64,000 bases of DNA, from positions 2,728,001-2,792,000 of the forward strand of contig NZ_CP022423.1 of assembly GCF_002222655.1 (NCBI RefSeq), written 5' to 3'. This stretch comes from Vitreoscilla filiformis (lineage in GTDB: Bacteria > Pseudomonadota > Gammaproteobacteria > Burkholderiales > Burkholderiaceae_C). A program made the position numbers and the translations under genes. Numbering within the stretch: position 1 is the stretch's first letter; each line of letters starts with the position of its first letter. The notes beneath the pieces were generated by a model. It did no database searches and was not told where the DNA came from. It was given only the letters and a program-made list of their open reading frames with translations. This document shows, piece by piece, positions 15,431 through 24,528 of this stretch.

Positions 15431-17178
15431 TGGAATTCCTCTCGGCCAACATGGCCCCGATCATGTTCGCGGGCCTCATCGTCTTCCTGTTGATGGGCTT
15501 CTCGGTTGCCTTTTCTCTGGCGGCTGCGGGGCTGTTCTTCGGGTTCGTCGGCATTGAGCTGGGGCTGCTGCCCGCCTCGCTGATGCAGGCCCTGCCGCTG
15601 CGGATCTTCGGGATCATGCAGAACGACACCCTGCTGGCGATCCCCTTCTTCACCTTCATGGGCCTCATCCTGGAACGCTCCGGGATGGCGGAAGACTTGC
15701 TCGACACCATCGGCCAACTCTTCGGCCCGATCCGGGGCGGCCTGGCTTTTGCGGTGATTTTCGTGGGCGCCATGCTCGCAGCCACCACCGGTGTGGTTGC
15801 CGCTTCGGTGATCTCGATGGGCTTGATCTCACTGCCCATCATGCTGCGCTACGGCTACGACCGGCGCGTCGCCTCGGGCGTGATTGCCGCTTCGGGCACG
15901 CTGGCGCAGATCATTCCGCCTTCGCTGGTGCTGATCATCATGGCCGACCAGCTTGGCCGCAGCGTGGGCGATCTCTACAAGGGCGCGTTCATCCCCGGCT
16001 TTGTGCTGACCGGTTTGTATGTCGGTTACGTGGTGCTGGTGGCCATGTTCAAGCCCGCCTGGGTGCCTGCCCTGCCGCCGGAAGCCCGCACCATCCGCGA
16101 AGATGATGGCTCTGCCGGTCTCAAGTCGTTGGGCTTCTTGGCGGTGCTGTCCACTTCCTTGGCCATCGTGTTTGCCAAAACGCGCCCTGCCGAAACCCCG
16201 ACCGACGAGTTGATCGTGCTGTCGTTGTGCGTGGGCGTGGGTGTGGCGTTTGCGCTGTCGGTGGCCAACCGGGTGCTGAAACTGGGCCTGCTGTCGCGCA
16301 TGGCCGAGCGGGTCACCTTCGTGCTGATTCCGCCGCTGGGTTTGATTTTCCTGGTGCTGGGCACGATTTTCCTGGGCATCGCCACCCCGACCGAAGGCGG
16401 TGCGATGGGTGCCATGGGCGCGCTGTTGATGGCCATTTCGCGCCGTCGCCTGGACATGAAACTGATGCGCCAGGCGATGGACTCGACGATGAAGCTCTCC
16501 TGCTTCGTGGTGTTCATCCTGCTGGGCTCGACCGTGTTCAGCCTGACCTTCCAAGGCGTGGACGGCCCGCACTGGGTGGAACACCTGCTGACCAGCCTGC
16601 CCGGCGGCCAGTTGGGCTTCCTGATCGTGGTGAACATCCTGATTTTCGTGCTGGCCTTCTTCCTGGACTTCTTCGAACTCAGCTTCATCGTCGTGCCCCT
16701 GCTGGGCCCGGTGGCGGAAAAGCTGGGCATCGATTTGGTCTGGTTCGGGGTGCTGCTGGCCGTGAACATGCAAACCTCGTTCATGCACCCGCCGTTTGGC
16801 TTTGCGCTGTTTTACCTGCGCAGCGTCGCGCCGAACGATGATTACACCGACAAGCTCACCAAAAAGCCCATCGCCAAGGTCACCACGGGTCAAATCTACT
16901 GGGGTGCCGTGCCTTTCGTGGTGATCCAGATGATCATGGTCGGCTTGGTGATTGCTTTCCCGGGCATGGTGTCGGGGGGGTTGGACAAGAAGACCGATGT
17001 GAACGTGGACAACATCGTCATCGAAGCCGAACCGAATGCTGCGCCACAAGAGAACAACCAAGACCAGTTGTTCGGCACCCCGAGCGCGGCTTCGGGTGCG
17101 CAAGAGGCCCCGAAAGAGGAAGATCCAATGGATGCCTTCAAGCGCGCTGCCGAGCGGGATGGTGCCGCCAGTCAGTAA
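15430..17178 (+). CDS. dctM: TRAP transporter large permease DctM
   Basis: A 582-residue DctM family permease (Na+-coupled solute import) in the inner membrane. Many hydrophobic helices are visible. The first block carries NDTLLAIPFFTFMGLILERSGMAEDLL, and later blocks include GVVAASVISMGLISLPIMLRYGY and IIPPSLVLIIMADQ, all typical of DctM. The protein is longer than the usual 425-450 residues: there is an inserted soluble/membrane segment around residues 205-290 and a charged hydrophilic tail of some 60 residues after the last helix. ATG at 15430 overlaps the dctQ stop. An intrinsic terminator follows. Confidence 0.93.
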   Translation: MEFLSANMAPIMFAGLIVFLLMGFSVAFSLAAAGLFFGFVGIELGLLPASLMQALPLRIFGIMQNDTLLAIPFFTFMGLILERSGMAEDLLDTIGQLFGPIRGGLAFAVIFVGAMLAATTGVVAASVISMGLISLPIMLRYGYDRRVASGVIAASGTLAQIIPPSLVLIIMADQLGRSVGDLYKGAFIPGFVLTGLYVGYVVLVAMFKPAWVPALPPEARTIREDDGSAGLKSLGFLAVLSTSLAIVFAKTRPAETPTDELIVLSLCVGVGVAFALSVANRVLKLGLLSRMAERVTFVLIPPLGLIFLVLGTIFLGIATPTEGGAMGAMGALLMAISRRRLDMKLMRQAMDSTMKLSCFVVFILLGSTVFSLTFQGVDGPHWVEHLLTSLPGGQLGFLIVVNILIFVLAFFLDFFELSFIVVPLLGPVAEKLGIDLVWFGVLLAVNMQTSFMHPPFGFALFYLRSVAPNDDYTDKLTKKPIAKVTTGQIYWGAVPFVVIQMIMVGLVIAFPGMVSGGLDKKTDVNVDNIVIEAEPNAAPQENNQDQLFGTPSAASGAQEAPKEEDPMDAFKRAAERDGAASQ

Positions 17179-17213
17179 CGACAGCCAAGGGGTGGCCACC
17201 ACCCCCTGAATGC

Positions 17214-17247
17214 AAAAAGCCGCGCTGGCATCCAGCGCGGCTTTTTT
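17214..17247 (+). terminator. Intrinsic terminator between dctM and dctP, probably bidirectional
   Basis: AAAAAGCCGCGCTGG and CCAGCGCGGCTTTTTT form a long GC-rich stem with a T run on the + strand and an A run at its start that reads as T on the - strand. It lies between convergent dctM and dctP. Confidence 0.9.
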
Positions 17248-17271
17248 GATGGGGTGCGCTGCGTGCCAGCG

Positions 17272-18354
17272 TTACAGTTTTTGCGACTGCATGAAGTCGT
17301 CAAAACCGGCTTCAGCGAAGCGGAACCACAGGTTTTGATCGGCGCGGAACTTGGCGTAGTCGGTGTAAACCTTCTTCCAGTTCGGGTTCTTGGCGGCGAT
17401 TTCGCTGTACAGCGCCATCGATTCCTTGAAGGCCGCTTCCATCACATCCTTGGGGAAGCGGAACAGCTTGGTGCCACCGGCCACCAACTGTTTGAGCGCC
17501 GCCGGGTTGCGGGCGTCGTACTTGGCCTGCATGTCGATGTGGGCGTAGGCCGACGCGGCTTCGATGATGGCTTTGTACTCGGCGCTCAGACCTTCGTAGG
17601 CTTTGGCGTTGATGAAGAAGTCCAACTGCGGGCCGCCTTCCCACCAACCCGGGTAGGCATAGTGCGGGGCCACTTTGTTGAAGCCCAGCTTCAAATCGTC
17701 GTAAGGGCCGACCCATTCGGCGGCATCGATGGTGCCTTTTTCGAGCGATTGGTAGATTTCACCGCCCGGGATGTTCTGCGGCACCCCGCCCATGCGCTCC
17801 ACCACCTTGCCGGCAAAGCCCCCGACGCGGAACTTCAGGCCCTTCATGTCGGCCAGAGACTGCACCGGCTTGCGGTACCAGCCGCCCATCTGCGCCCCCG
17901 TGTTGCCACCGGGGAAGTTGACGATGTTGTAGCCGCGATAAAACTCGCGCATCAGCTTCAGGCCGTTGCCTTCGAGCATCCAGGCGGTGAGCTGGCGGCT
18001 GTTCAAGCCGAAGGGGATCGAGCAGCCCAGGGCGAAGGTTTCATCCTTGCCGAAGAAGTAATAGGGCGCGGTGTGGGCCAGCTCGACGGTGCCGTTTTGC
18101 ACCCCATCGACCACGCCAAACGGGGGCATGAGTTCGCCGCCGGCATGCACCGAAATCTGGAACTTGCCGCCCGACATTTCGCCCACCTTCTTGGCGAACA
18201 CTTCAGCCGCACCAAAAATCGTGTCCAGCGACTTCGGGAAGCTGGACGCCAAGCGCCAACGCAGTTGGGCCTGGGCTTGCACCACGGCTGGGGCAGCGCC
18301 CGCAGCCAGAACACCGGCCAAGCCGGCGTGACGAACAAAAGCTCGACGTTCCAT
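17272..18354 (-). CDS. TakP-like TRAP solute-binding protein, copy 1
   Basis: A 360-residue periplasmic receptor of the DctP family, closest in remembered sequence to TakP, an alpha-keto-acid receptor (shared blocks LASSFPKSLDTI, GGNTGAQMGGW, FRVGGFAGKV, DAAEWVGPYDD). The N-terminus MERRAFVRHAG followed by an Ala-rich stretch ending AVVQAQA is a twin-arginine signal peptide. Start ATG 18354 has GGAGAA seven bases upstream. It is about 88 percent identical over its whole length, without gaps, to the next gene upstream. An intrinsic terminator lies only about 23 bases before its ATG. It presumably feeds DctQM encoded opposite. Ligand assignment is by family only. Confidence 0.93.
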   Translation of the reverse strand: MERRAFVRHAGLAGVLAAGAAPAVVQAQAQLRWRLASSFPKSLDTIFGAAEVFAKKVGEMSGGKFQISVHAGGELMPPFGVVDGVQNGTVELAHTAPYYFFGKDETFALGCSIPFGLNSRQLTAWMLEGNGLKLMREFYRGYNIVNFPGGNTGAQMGGWYRKPVQSLADMKGLKFRVGGFAGKVVERMGGVPQNIPGGEIYQSLEKGTIDAAEWVGPYDDLKLGFNKVAPHYAYPGWWEGGPQLDFFINAKAYEGLSAEYKAIIEAASAYAHIDMQAKYDARNPAALKQLVAGGTKLFRFPKDVMEAAFKESMALYSEIAAKNPNWKKVYTDYAKFRADQNLWFRFAEAGFDDFMQSQKL

Positions 18355-18376
18355 CGTTGATTCTCCATCTGGGCAC

Positions 18377-18406
18377 AAAAAGGCCCGCAGCAGCGCTGGC
18401 GGGCCT
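18377..18406 (-). terminator. Intrinsic terminator or attenuator between the two dctP copies
   Basis: On the - strand AGGCCCGC, a 10-base spacer and GCGGGCCT form an 8-bp stem followed by TTTTT. It lies after copy 2 and ends about 23 bases before the copy 1 ATG, leaving room for its ribosome site but not for a promoter. Confidence 0.75.
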
Positions 18407-18479
18407 GGGCCGATGGCGATTCTAGGAAGCCAAGCCGGGGCGTCAGCACGGGCTTACCCGGGCGTCGCCCCTTCGGGCG

Positions 18480-19562
18480 TCACAGTTTCTGGGATTGCAT
18501 GAAATCGTCGAAACCGGCTTCAGCGAAGCGGAACCACAGGTTCTGATCGGCGCGGAACTTGGCGAAGTCGGCGTAAACCTTCTTCCAGTTCGGGTTCTTG
18601 TTGGACAGCTCGCTGTACAACGCTTGCGACTCCTTGAACGCCGCTTCCATCACATCCTTCGGGAAGCGGAACAGCTTGGTGCCGTTGGCCACCAGTTGCT
18701 TCAGCGCGCCGGGGTTGCGGGCGTCGTACTTGGCCTGCATGTTGATGTGGGCGTAAGCCGCTGCCGCTTCGATGATGGCTTTGTACTCAGCGCTCAGGCC
18801 GGCAAAGGCTTTGCTGTTGATGAACAAGTCGATCTGCGCGCCGCCTTCCCACCACGCCGGGTAAGCGTAGTGCGGCGCCACCTTGTTGAAGCCCAGCTTC
18901 TGGTCGTCGTAGGGGCCGATCCACTCAGCGGCGTCGATGGTGCCTTTTTCCAGCGATTGGTAAATTTCGCCGCCCGGGATGTTCTGCGGCACGACGCCCA
19001 AGCGCTCGGCCACCTTGCCAGCAAAACCACCGACGCGGAACTTCAGGCCCTTCATGTCGGCCATCGACTGGATCGGCTTGCGGTACCAGCCACCCATCTG
19101 AGCACCGGTGTTGCCACACGGGAAGTTGATGATGCTGAACCCGGCGTAAAACTCACGCATCAGCTTCAGACCGTTGCCTTCGGTCATCCAAGCCGTCATT
19201 TGGCGGCTGTTCATGCCGAAGGGGATGGCCGCGCCCAGGGCAAAGGTTTCATCCTTGCCGAAATAGTAGTAGGGCACAGTGTGGGCCAGCTCGACGGTGC
19301 CGTTTTGCACGCCATCGACCACGCCAAACGGGGGCATCAGCTCGCCACCGGCATGCACCGAGATCTGGAACTTGCCGCCCGACATCTCGCTGACCTTCTT
19401 GGCGAACACGTCGGCGCCGCCGTAAATGGTGTCCAGCGACTTGGGGAAGCTCGATGCCAAACGCCACCGCAGATTGGCCTGCGCTTGGACGATGGCCGGA
19501 GCGGCGCCAGCCGCCAGCACGCCGGCCAGGCCAGCGCTACGCACAAAGGAACGACGTTCCAT
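18480..19562 (-). CDS. TakP-like TRAP solute-binding protein, copy 2
   Basis: A 360-residue receptor paralogous to the adjacent dctP gene, with the same twin-arginine signal (MERRSFVRSAG...), the same length and identical C-terminal residues (AEAGFDDFMQSQKL). Differences are scattered and mainly conservative, but several fall near the presumed ligand cleft (for example LEGNGLK versus TEGNGLK, and PGGNTG versus PCGNTG). This suggests duplication with some specificity drift. The start has CAGGAGACTTCAGC immediately upstream. A 145-base gap separates it from pmbA on the same strand. Confidence 0.93.
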   Translation of the reverse strand: MERRSFVRSAGLAGVLAAGAAPAIVQAQANLRWRLASSFPKSLDTIYGGADVFAKKVSEMSGGKFQISVHAGGELMPPFGVVDGVQNGTVELAHTVPYYYFGKDETFALGAAIPFGMNSRQMTAWMTEGNGLKLMREFYAGFSIINFPCGNTGAQMGGWYRKPIQSMADMKGLKFRVGGFAGKVAERLGVVPQNIPGGEIYQSLEKGTIDAAEWIGPYDDQKLGFNKVAPHYAYPAWWEGGAQIDLFINSKAFAGLSAEYKAIIEAAAAYAHINMQAKYDARNPGALKQLVANGTKLFRFPKDVMEAAFKESQALYSELSNKNPNWKKVYADFAKFRADQNLWFRFAEAGFDDFMQSQKL

Positions 19563-19707
19563 GCTGAAGTCTCCTGTTTCAGATCAAACAACCGTGCCGC
19601 ACCCACGCACCGCACGACAGCGGCGCGCATCCTGCGCTCACGAGCTTGAAAATTGGCTGAAACAGCGGCCAAACAGGCGCCGGGTTCGGGTCAACCCGAA
19701 GACGGCC

Positions 19708-21078
19708 TCAGGAACCGGCGATTTTCATGCGCTCAATCAGCATCGAACCGATGGTTTTGGCGCCCAGGTTGTAAGCGTCGGCGCCCACGGCCACGATGTG
19801 GCGCAGCATGTCGCGCAGGTTGCCGGCGATGGTGATTTCATGCACCGGGAAGGCAATGCGCCCGTCCTCCACCCAAAAACCTGCCGCACCACGCGAGTAA
19901 TCCCCGGTGACGTAGTTCACCCCTTGGCCCATCAGCTCGGTGACGAACAGACCCCGGTGCAGCTTGCGCAGCATGTGTTCGAGGTGGTCGCCGGGTTGGG
20001 TCAAGCGGCTGGTCAGGGTGAGGTTTTGCGAGCCGCCGGCGTGGCCGGTGGTACGCATCCCGAGCTTGCGCGCCGAGTAACTCGACAGGAAATACCCCTG
20101 CACGACCCCGCCAGTGACGACGTTGCGCCCCCGGGTGCGCACGCCCTCGTCGTCAAACGGGGCGCTGCCCTTGCCCCGGCGCAGGTGGGGTTCTTCGACC
20201 ACATCAATGTGATCGGCCCAGATAGGCTGGCCCAAACTGTCCACCAAGAAGCTGGCTTTGCGGTACAGCGCACCCCCGCTGACACCCTGCACAAACGCCC
20301 CCAGCAGCCCGGCGGCCACGGTGGATTCGAACAGCACGGGCACCTCGCACGTCGGGATCTTGCGCGACTTCAAACGCGACAGCGCCCGCGCCGCCGCGTA
20401 GCGCCCGACCTCTTCCGGCGCGGCCAGCTCCAGGGCGTTGCGCATGGAGGTGTACCAATGGTCGCGCTGCATTTTCGAGCCCTTGCCGGCGATGGGCGCC
20501 ACCGACAGCGAATGGCGCGAACTGGCGTACCCGCCCCGGAACCCCCGGCTGTTGCCCGCCCAAAAATGCGATTGCTGCGCCGACACCGACGCGCCATCCG
20601 AATTGGTGATGCGCTTGTTCACCGCCATGGCGGCGTCCTCGGCGCGTTTGGCCAGGGCGGTGGCGTCTTCGGCGCTGGGGTTCCAGGGGTGGAACAAATC
20701 CAGGTCGCGGGCGGCTTCTTCGGCGCTCACCAGATCGTCCGGATCGGGCAAGCCGGCCACCGGGTCGGCGGCGGTGAAGCGGGCGATGTCGAACGCGGCG
20801 CGCACGGTTTGCTCCAGGGCAGTACGCGAAAAATCCGACGTGCTGGCGTTGCCCCGGCACTGGCCCAGGTAAACCGACACGCCCACCGATTTGTCCCGGT
20901 TGCGCTCGACGTTTTCGACCTCGCCTTTGCGCACCGAGACGCTCAGGCCACAGCCCTCGGACACCTCCACGCCAGCGTCACTGGCGCCCAGGGTGCGGGC
21001 CATGCCCAGCACGTCCTCGACGATCTGCTGAAATTGTTCACGGGAAAAGGCGAAGCCCTGGGCAGCGGTGGATGTCAT
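19708..21078 (-). CDS. pmbA: Metalloprotease PmbA/TldE
   Basis: A 456-residue member of the TldD/PmbA family, the TldE-type partner of the heterodimeric TldD/TldE protease that processes microcins and CcdA antitoxin. Recognisable are the N-terminal EVSEGCGLSVSVRKGEVENVERNRDKSVGVSVY block and the C-terminal YSRGAAGFWVEDGRIAFPVHEITIAGNL block. As expected for TldE, the HExxxH zinc motif of TldD is not seen. Start ATG 21078 opens MTSTAAQGF; an upstream ATG would run into the divergent yjgA leader. The divergent yjgA neighbour is a common arrangement in betaproteobacteria. Confidence 0.94.
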   Translation of the reverse strand: MTSTAAQGFAFSREQFQQIVEDVLGMARTLGASDAGVEVSEGCGLSVSVRKGEVENVERNRDKSVGVSVYLGQCRGNASTSDFSRTALEQTVRAAFDIARFTAADPVAGLPDPDDLVSAEEAARDLDLFHPWNPSAEDATALAKRAEDAAMAVNKRITNSDGASVSAQQSHFWAGNSRGFRGGYASSRHSLSVAPIAGKGSKMQRDHWYTSMRNALELAAPEEVGRYAAARALSRLKSRKIPTCEVPVLFESTVAAGLLGAFVQGVSGGALYRKASFLVDSLGQPIWADHIDVVEEPHLRRGKGSAPFDDEGVRTRGRNVVTGGVVQGYFLSSYSARKLGMRTTGHAGGSQNLTLTSRLTQPGDHLEHMLRKLHRGLFVTELMGQGVNYVTGDYSRGAAGFWVEDGRIAFPVHEITIAGNLRDMLRHIVAVGADAYNLGAKTIGSMLIERMKIAGS

Positions 21079-21150
21079 GCAAAAGCTCGGGTTGGGAATT
21101 GCGGGACAATCATAACGATCCCCCATAGCCTGTCAGAGTGGTTGCCTTTC

Positions 21151-21742
21151 ATGCGCCGAGCGCCTCCTTTTCCCCAAGATCCCGAGTTTGATGACGAGGC
21201 CGGTCGGCCGAGCAAGTCGGCCCTGAAGCGGCAGATGCACGAGTTGCAAACGCTGGGTGAAGAACTCACCCGCCTGCCCGACAGCCGCATCGTGCCATTG
21301 AACCTGCCCGAAAGCCTGCTCGACGCCCTGGCCGAGTTCCACCGCACACGCTCCTTCGAGGGCAAGCGGCGGCAATTGCAATACGTGGGCAAACTGATGC
21401 GCCACGTCGATCCCGAGCCGATTCGCGAGGCCATCGCCGCCTTCAAGCTGGGCAGCGCCAAAGACACGCTGCGCTTGCATGAAGCCGAACGTTGGCGCGA
21501 AGAACTGCTCGCCCAAGATGATGCGCTGACGCGCTGGATGAGCGAACACCCCAACACCGACGCCCAAGCCCTGCGCTCGCTGGTGCGCGCCGCCCGCAAG
21601 GACAGCACAGCGGCCACCGTCGAGCAGCGCCACGCCCGGGCCTACCGCGAGCTGTTCCAGCTCATCAAGAGCACGCTGGCCGAAGCCAACACCGAGTCGA
21701 TCAGCGACGACATCCCCGAAGATCACGAGGAAGACGCCCGCC

Positions 21743-21762
<20 letters not shown>
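21151..21762 (+). CDS. yjgA: Ribosome-associated protein YjgA (DarP, DUF615)
   Basis: A 203-residue member of the YjgA/DarP family, which binds late 50S ribosomal precursors. Family features are visible: the SKSALKRQMHELQTLGEEL helix, LPLNLPESLLDA-like segment and FEGKRRQLQYVGKLMR block. It is rich in Arg and Glu with an acidic C-terminus. ATG 21151 is chosen because the preceding open frame is antisense to pmbA and not gene-like. The end overlaps mog by 20 bases, so the genes are co-transcribed. Divergent from pmbA. Confidence 0.93.
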
Positions 21763-22351
<589 letters not shown>

Positions 22352-22354
22352 ACC

Positions 22355-23383
22355 ATGGCCCTCTACCGTTGCGCCAAGTGCGGTTACATCGCAGAAACCG
22401 GCTCCCCTGTGGGTCAGAAAGACCCCTGCCTGCGCTGCGGCACGCCCAGCACGGTGTACGGCACGGTGTTCTACGCCCAGCAGCTCATCGAGCGTTACCT
22501 GAATGCGCTCAAGGAAATCAAGGCGCTCAAGCTGCAAGTCGAGGAGCTGGAAGCCGAGGTCAATGGGGAAGCCACGCCGGTGGCCGATGCGGTGCCCTCA
22601 CCTGCGCCAGCACCCGCCGCTGACTTGGCCGATGTGGACTTGCACAACACCTCCGTGTTGGCCACCGCAGAACAGCACGCGCCGCTGGAAAAATGGTTTG
22701 CCAGCCGCCACATCAACGCACGCTTTGATTTCAGCCGCGTGGACACCACCGGCTTTTTTGACGATGCGGCACATTTGTTGGGTGAAAACTTCGCGCTGTT
22801 CGGCGAGCTGATCGAGCGCGTGCGCTACGCCTACCGCAAGGGCCACACCACACTGCACCTTGAATTGGCGAACTTGGCGCAGAAAGACGTTCAAGCCATC
22901 ACCCACCTGTGCCGCCAGCTCTACAGCCACACGTTTTTTGCGCGATACATCTACCAAAAGCCGGAAAAGATTGTGCGTTTGAACGTGCAAAGCACTCCGG
23001 CAGTGCGCCAATTCTTTGAAGGCGGCTGGCTGGAGTGGTTTGTCTTCGGGCAGACGATCGACGCGTTCAAGCAGCGCCGTTTCTCATGCGCACGCGGCGT
23101 GCAAGTGGTCTTCCCGAACGAGGATTTGCACGAGCTGGACGTCGTGCTGTTGCCGGACGGGCAAGCCCCGCTGTGCATCGAGTGCAAATCCGGCGAATTC
23201 CGCCGCGACATCGACAAATACTTGCGCCTGCGCAAGCGCCTGGGGCTGGAGCGCCAGCGTTTCATCCTGTGCTCCACCGACCTGACGGACGAACAGGCCG
23301 CCGGCCTGTCCGCGATGTACGAGCTGACGTTTGTCAACCTGGGCACGTTGCCCAAGCACTTGGCCAGCTTGAGCGGCGCTTAA
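22355..23383 (+). CDS. Zinc-ribbon, coiled-coil and Card1-like nuclease-domain protein
   Basis: A 342-residue protein of unusual architecture. Residues 6-28 hold a zinc ribbon (CAKC...CLRC). Residues about 40-72 form a coiled coil, followed by a Pro/Ala-rich linker. An unrecognised middle part (about 110-215) follows. The C-terminus has a PD-(D/E)xK pattern: GGWLEWF (Glu227), HELDVVLL (Glu260, Asp262) and CIECKSG (Glu276, Lys278). This series resembles the DUF1887/Card1 nuclease domain. There is no CARF domain and no CRISPR array in the window. It starts 3 bases after mog, so it is part of that transcript. Nuclease activity is inferred from motifs; the natural target is unknown. Confidence 0.78.
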   Translation: MALYRCAKCGYIAETGSPVGQKDPCLRCGTPSTVYGTVFYAQQLIERYLNALKEIKALKLQVEELEAEVNGEATPVADAVPSPAPAPAADLADVDLHNTSVLATAEQHAPLEKWFASRHINARFDFSRVDTTGFFDDAAHLLGENFALFGELIERVRYAYRKGHTTLHLELANLAQKDVQAITHLCRQLYSHTFFARYIYQKPEKIVRLNVQSTPAVRQFFEGGWLEWFVFGQTIDAFKQRRFSCARGVQVVFPNEDLHELDVVLLPDGQAPLCIECKSGEFRRDIDKYLRLRKRLGLERQRFILCSTDLTDEQAAGLSAMYELTFVNLGTLPKHLASLSGA

Positions 23384-23470
23384 CGGTATCAGCAAGAGGA
23401 CAAGGCACGCGGTCGCGTGGATTGTCCGGAAGGCCCCACCGGTTGAGACGGGGCCCGCCCACAACGTGCG

Positions 23471-23830
23471 TCAGAACGTCAGGTTCTGATCCACATCGTG
23501 GGTTTTACGACGCGCCAGGGCCAAGTTCGCACGGCTCTTGTCCAGCACGAAGTAGATGAACGCGCCTTCTTTGCGGGTCAGCGGGCGCAGCAGGTGGTAC
23601 TGCTTGCCCAGGGTGATGAGGATGTCTTCGATGACATCGTTCAAACCCAATTGGCGCATGGCTTTGAGCTTGGCACGCATCACCTCAGTGTTGGCGGCGG
23701 CGGCGATTTCCATGTCCAAGCCACTGCCGGTCGAGCCCAGCATCATGCCGCTTTCCGAATCCACCACGGCGGCGCACATGGAACCGTCACAGGTCATCAG
23801 CTCATCAAGACTTTGTCGAATCGTTGCCAT
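23471..23830 (-). CDS. Roadblock/LC7 domain protein
   Basis: A 119-residue single-domain protein resembling the Roadblock/LC7 fold, which in bacteria often partners small Ras-like GTPases (MglA/MglB) or other regulators. The evidence is the pattern DGSMCAAVVDSESGMMLGSTG in the first strands, a central helix with NTEVMRAKLKAM, then EDILITLGKQYHLLRPL and a strand ending FIYFVLDKSRANLALAR. No GTPase gene is adjacent. The start MATIRQSLDELM has GGAAGGA upstream. Neighbouring genes on the same strand are an antitoxin-toxin pair. Function is otherwise unknown. Confidence 0.8.
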   Translation of the reverse strand: MATIRQSLDELMTCDGSMCAAVVDSESGMMLGSTGSGLDMEIAAAANTEVMRAKLKAMRQLGLNDVIEDILITLGKQYHLLRPLTRKEGAFIYFVLDKSRANLALARRKTHDVDQNLTF

Positions 23831-23874
23831 GAGGTCATCCTTCCTTTAGAAACATCTGGCAGAGAGCACCGCGA

Positions 23875-24213
23875 TCAGGGTATCGGCGGTGCGGGGGGAG
23901 AAGGGTGTGCATCTGGCACGGCCACCAGGCGCACGCCCAGAGCCCGACAGACGCGGTGAATGGTGTCCAAGCGCGGTTGGGCATCCGGGCGCAGTGCTTT
24001 GTAGAGCGCCTCGCGGCTCAAGCCAGAGGCGCGAGAGATGGCGGTCATGCCACGCGCCTTGGCGATGTCGCCCAGCACCGCCGCCACGAGACGGGCATCC
24101 CCATCTTCCAGCGCAGCCGTCAGGTACTGGGCCATGACGGTCTTGTCCGTCAGGTACTCGGCGACATCGAAATCGGGAAGATCCTGCAACGTCAGCGTGT
24201 CACGCTTGCCCAT
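23875..24213 (-). CDS. HigA-type antitoxin (TIGR02684 family)
   Basis: A 112-residue DNA-binding antitoxin. The N-terminus shows the FDVAEYLTDKTVMAQYL motif common to this family, and the second half holds a Cro/C1-type helix-turn-helix (MTAISRASGLSREALYKAL, about residues 55-73). It begins 3 bases after the toxin stop, in toxin-first order. A Pro-rich tail ends the protein. It should neutralise the toxin and repress the shared promoter. Confidence 0.88.
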   Translation of the reverse strand: MGKRDTLTLQDLPDFDVAEYLTDKTVMAQYLTAALEDGDARLVAAVLGDIAKARGMTAISRASGLSREALYKALRPDAQPRLDTIHRVCRALGVRLVAVPDAHPSPPAPPIP

Positions 24214-24216
24214 GGC

Positions 24217-24528
24217 TCATGTCTCCTGGTCTGAGTCGTCGAGCGCTGCCGCCACAGCTTGCGCCGCGACAACGTCTTTGTGCTGAAGCGAATGCTCGTC
24301 ACCTCCGAGCATGAAAACCAGCACGCTGCCGCGCTGGACGTAATACAGCCGCCACCCTGGACAGGTGGGCTCGCGCATCTCGTACACCCCCTGCCCGACG
24401 GGCACGGTGGTATCCAAAACACCCATCTGCGTCTTGCGCAGCCTCAGCAGCACCCGGCTTCGGGTCGGGTGCGTGCCCAGGCTGGCAAACCAGGCATCGA
24501 ACGAAGGGGTTCGCTTGATGGTGAGCAT
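24217..24528 (-). CDS. HigB/RelE-type toxin (TIGR02683 family)
   Basis: A 103-residue RelE-superfamily toxin, presumably a ribosome-dependent mRNA interferase. Family blocks are seen: TPSFDAWFASL at the start, VPVGQGVYEMRE in the middle, CPGWRLYYVQRGSVLVFMLGGD, and an Ala-rich C-terminal helix. The usual Gly in GPGYR is replaced by Cys (CPGWR). The ATG at 24528 is chosen because it opens the family N-terminus; a codon nine residues upstream is possible. First gene of a toxin-antitoxin pair. Confidence 0.86.
   Translation of the reverse strand: MLTIKRTPSFDAWFASLGTHPTRSRVLLRLRKTQMGVLDTTVPVGQGVYEMREPTCPGWRLYYVQRGSVLVFMLGGDEHSLQHKDVVAAQAVAAALDDSDQET

Noticed and set aside
19426..21150. Long open frame upstream of, and in frame with, yjgA
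   Set aside because: It is antisense to pmbA and dctP, has His/Arg/Gln-rich low-information translation typical of GC-rich shadow frames, and yjgA begins cleanly at 21151.
23433..23457. GGCCCC...GGGGCC hairpin after the zinc-ribbon nuclease gene
   Set aside because: Short GC stem with no T run; may be a terminator but evidence is too weak.
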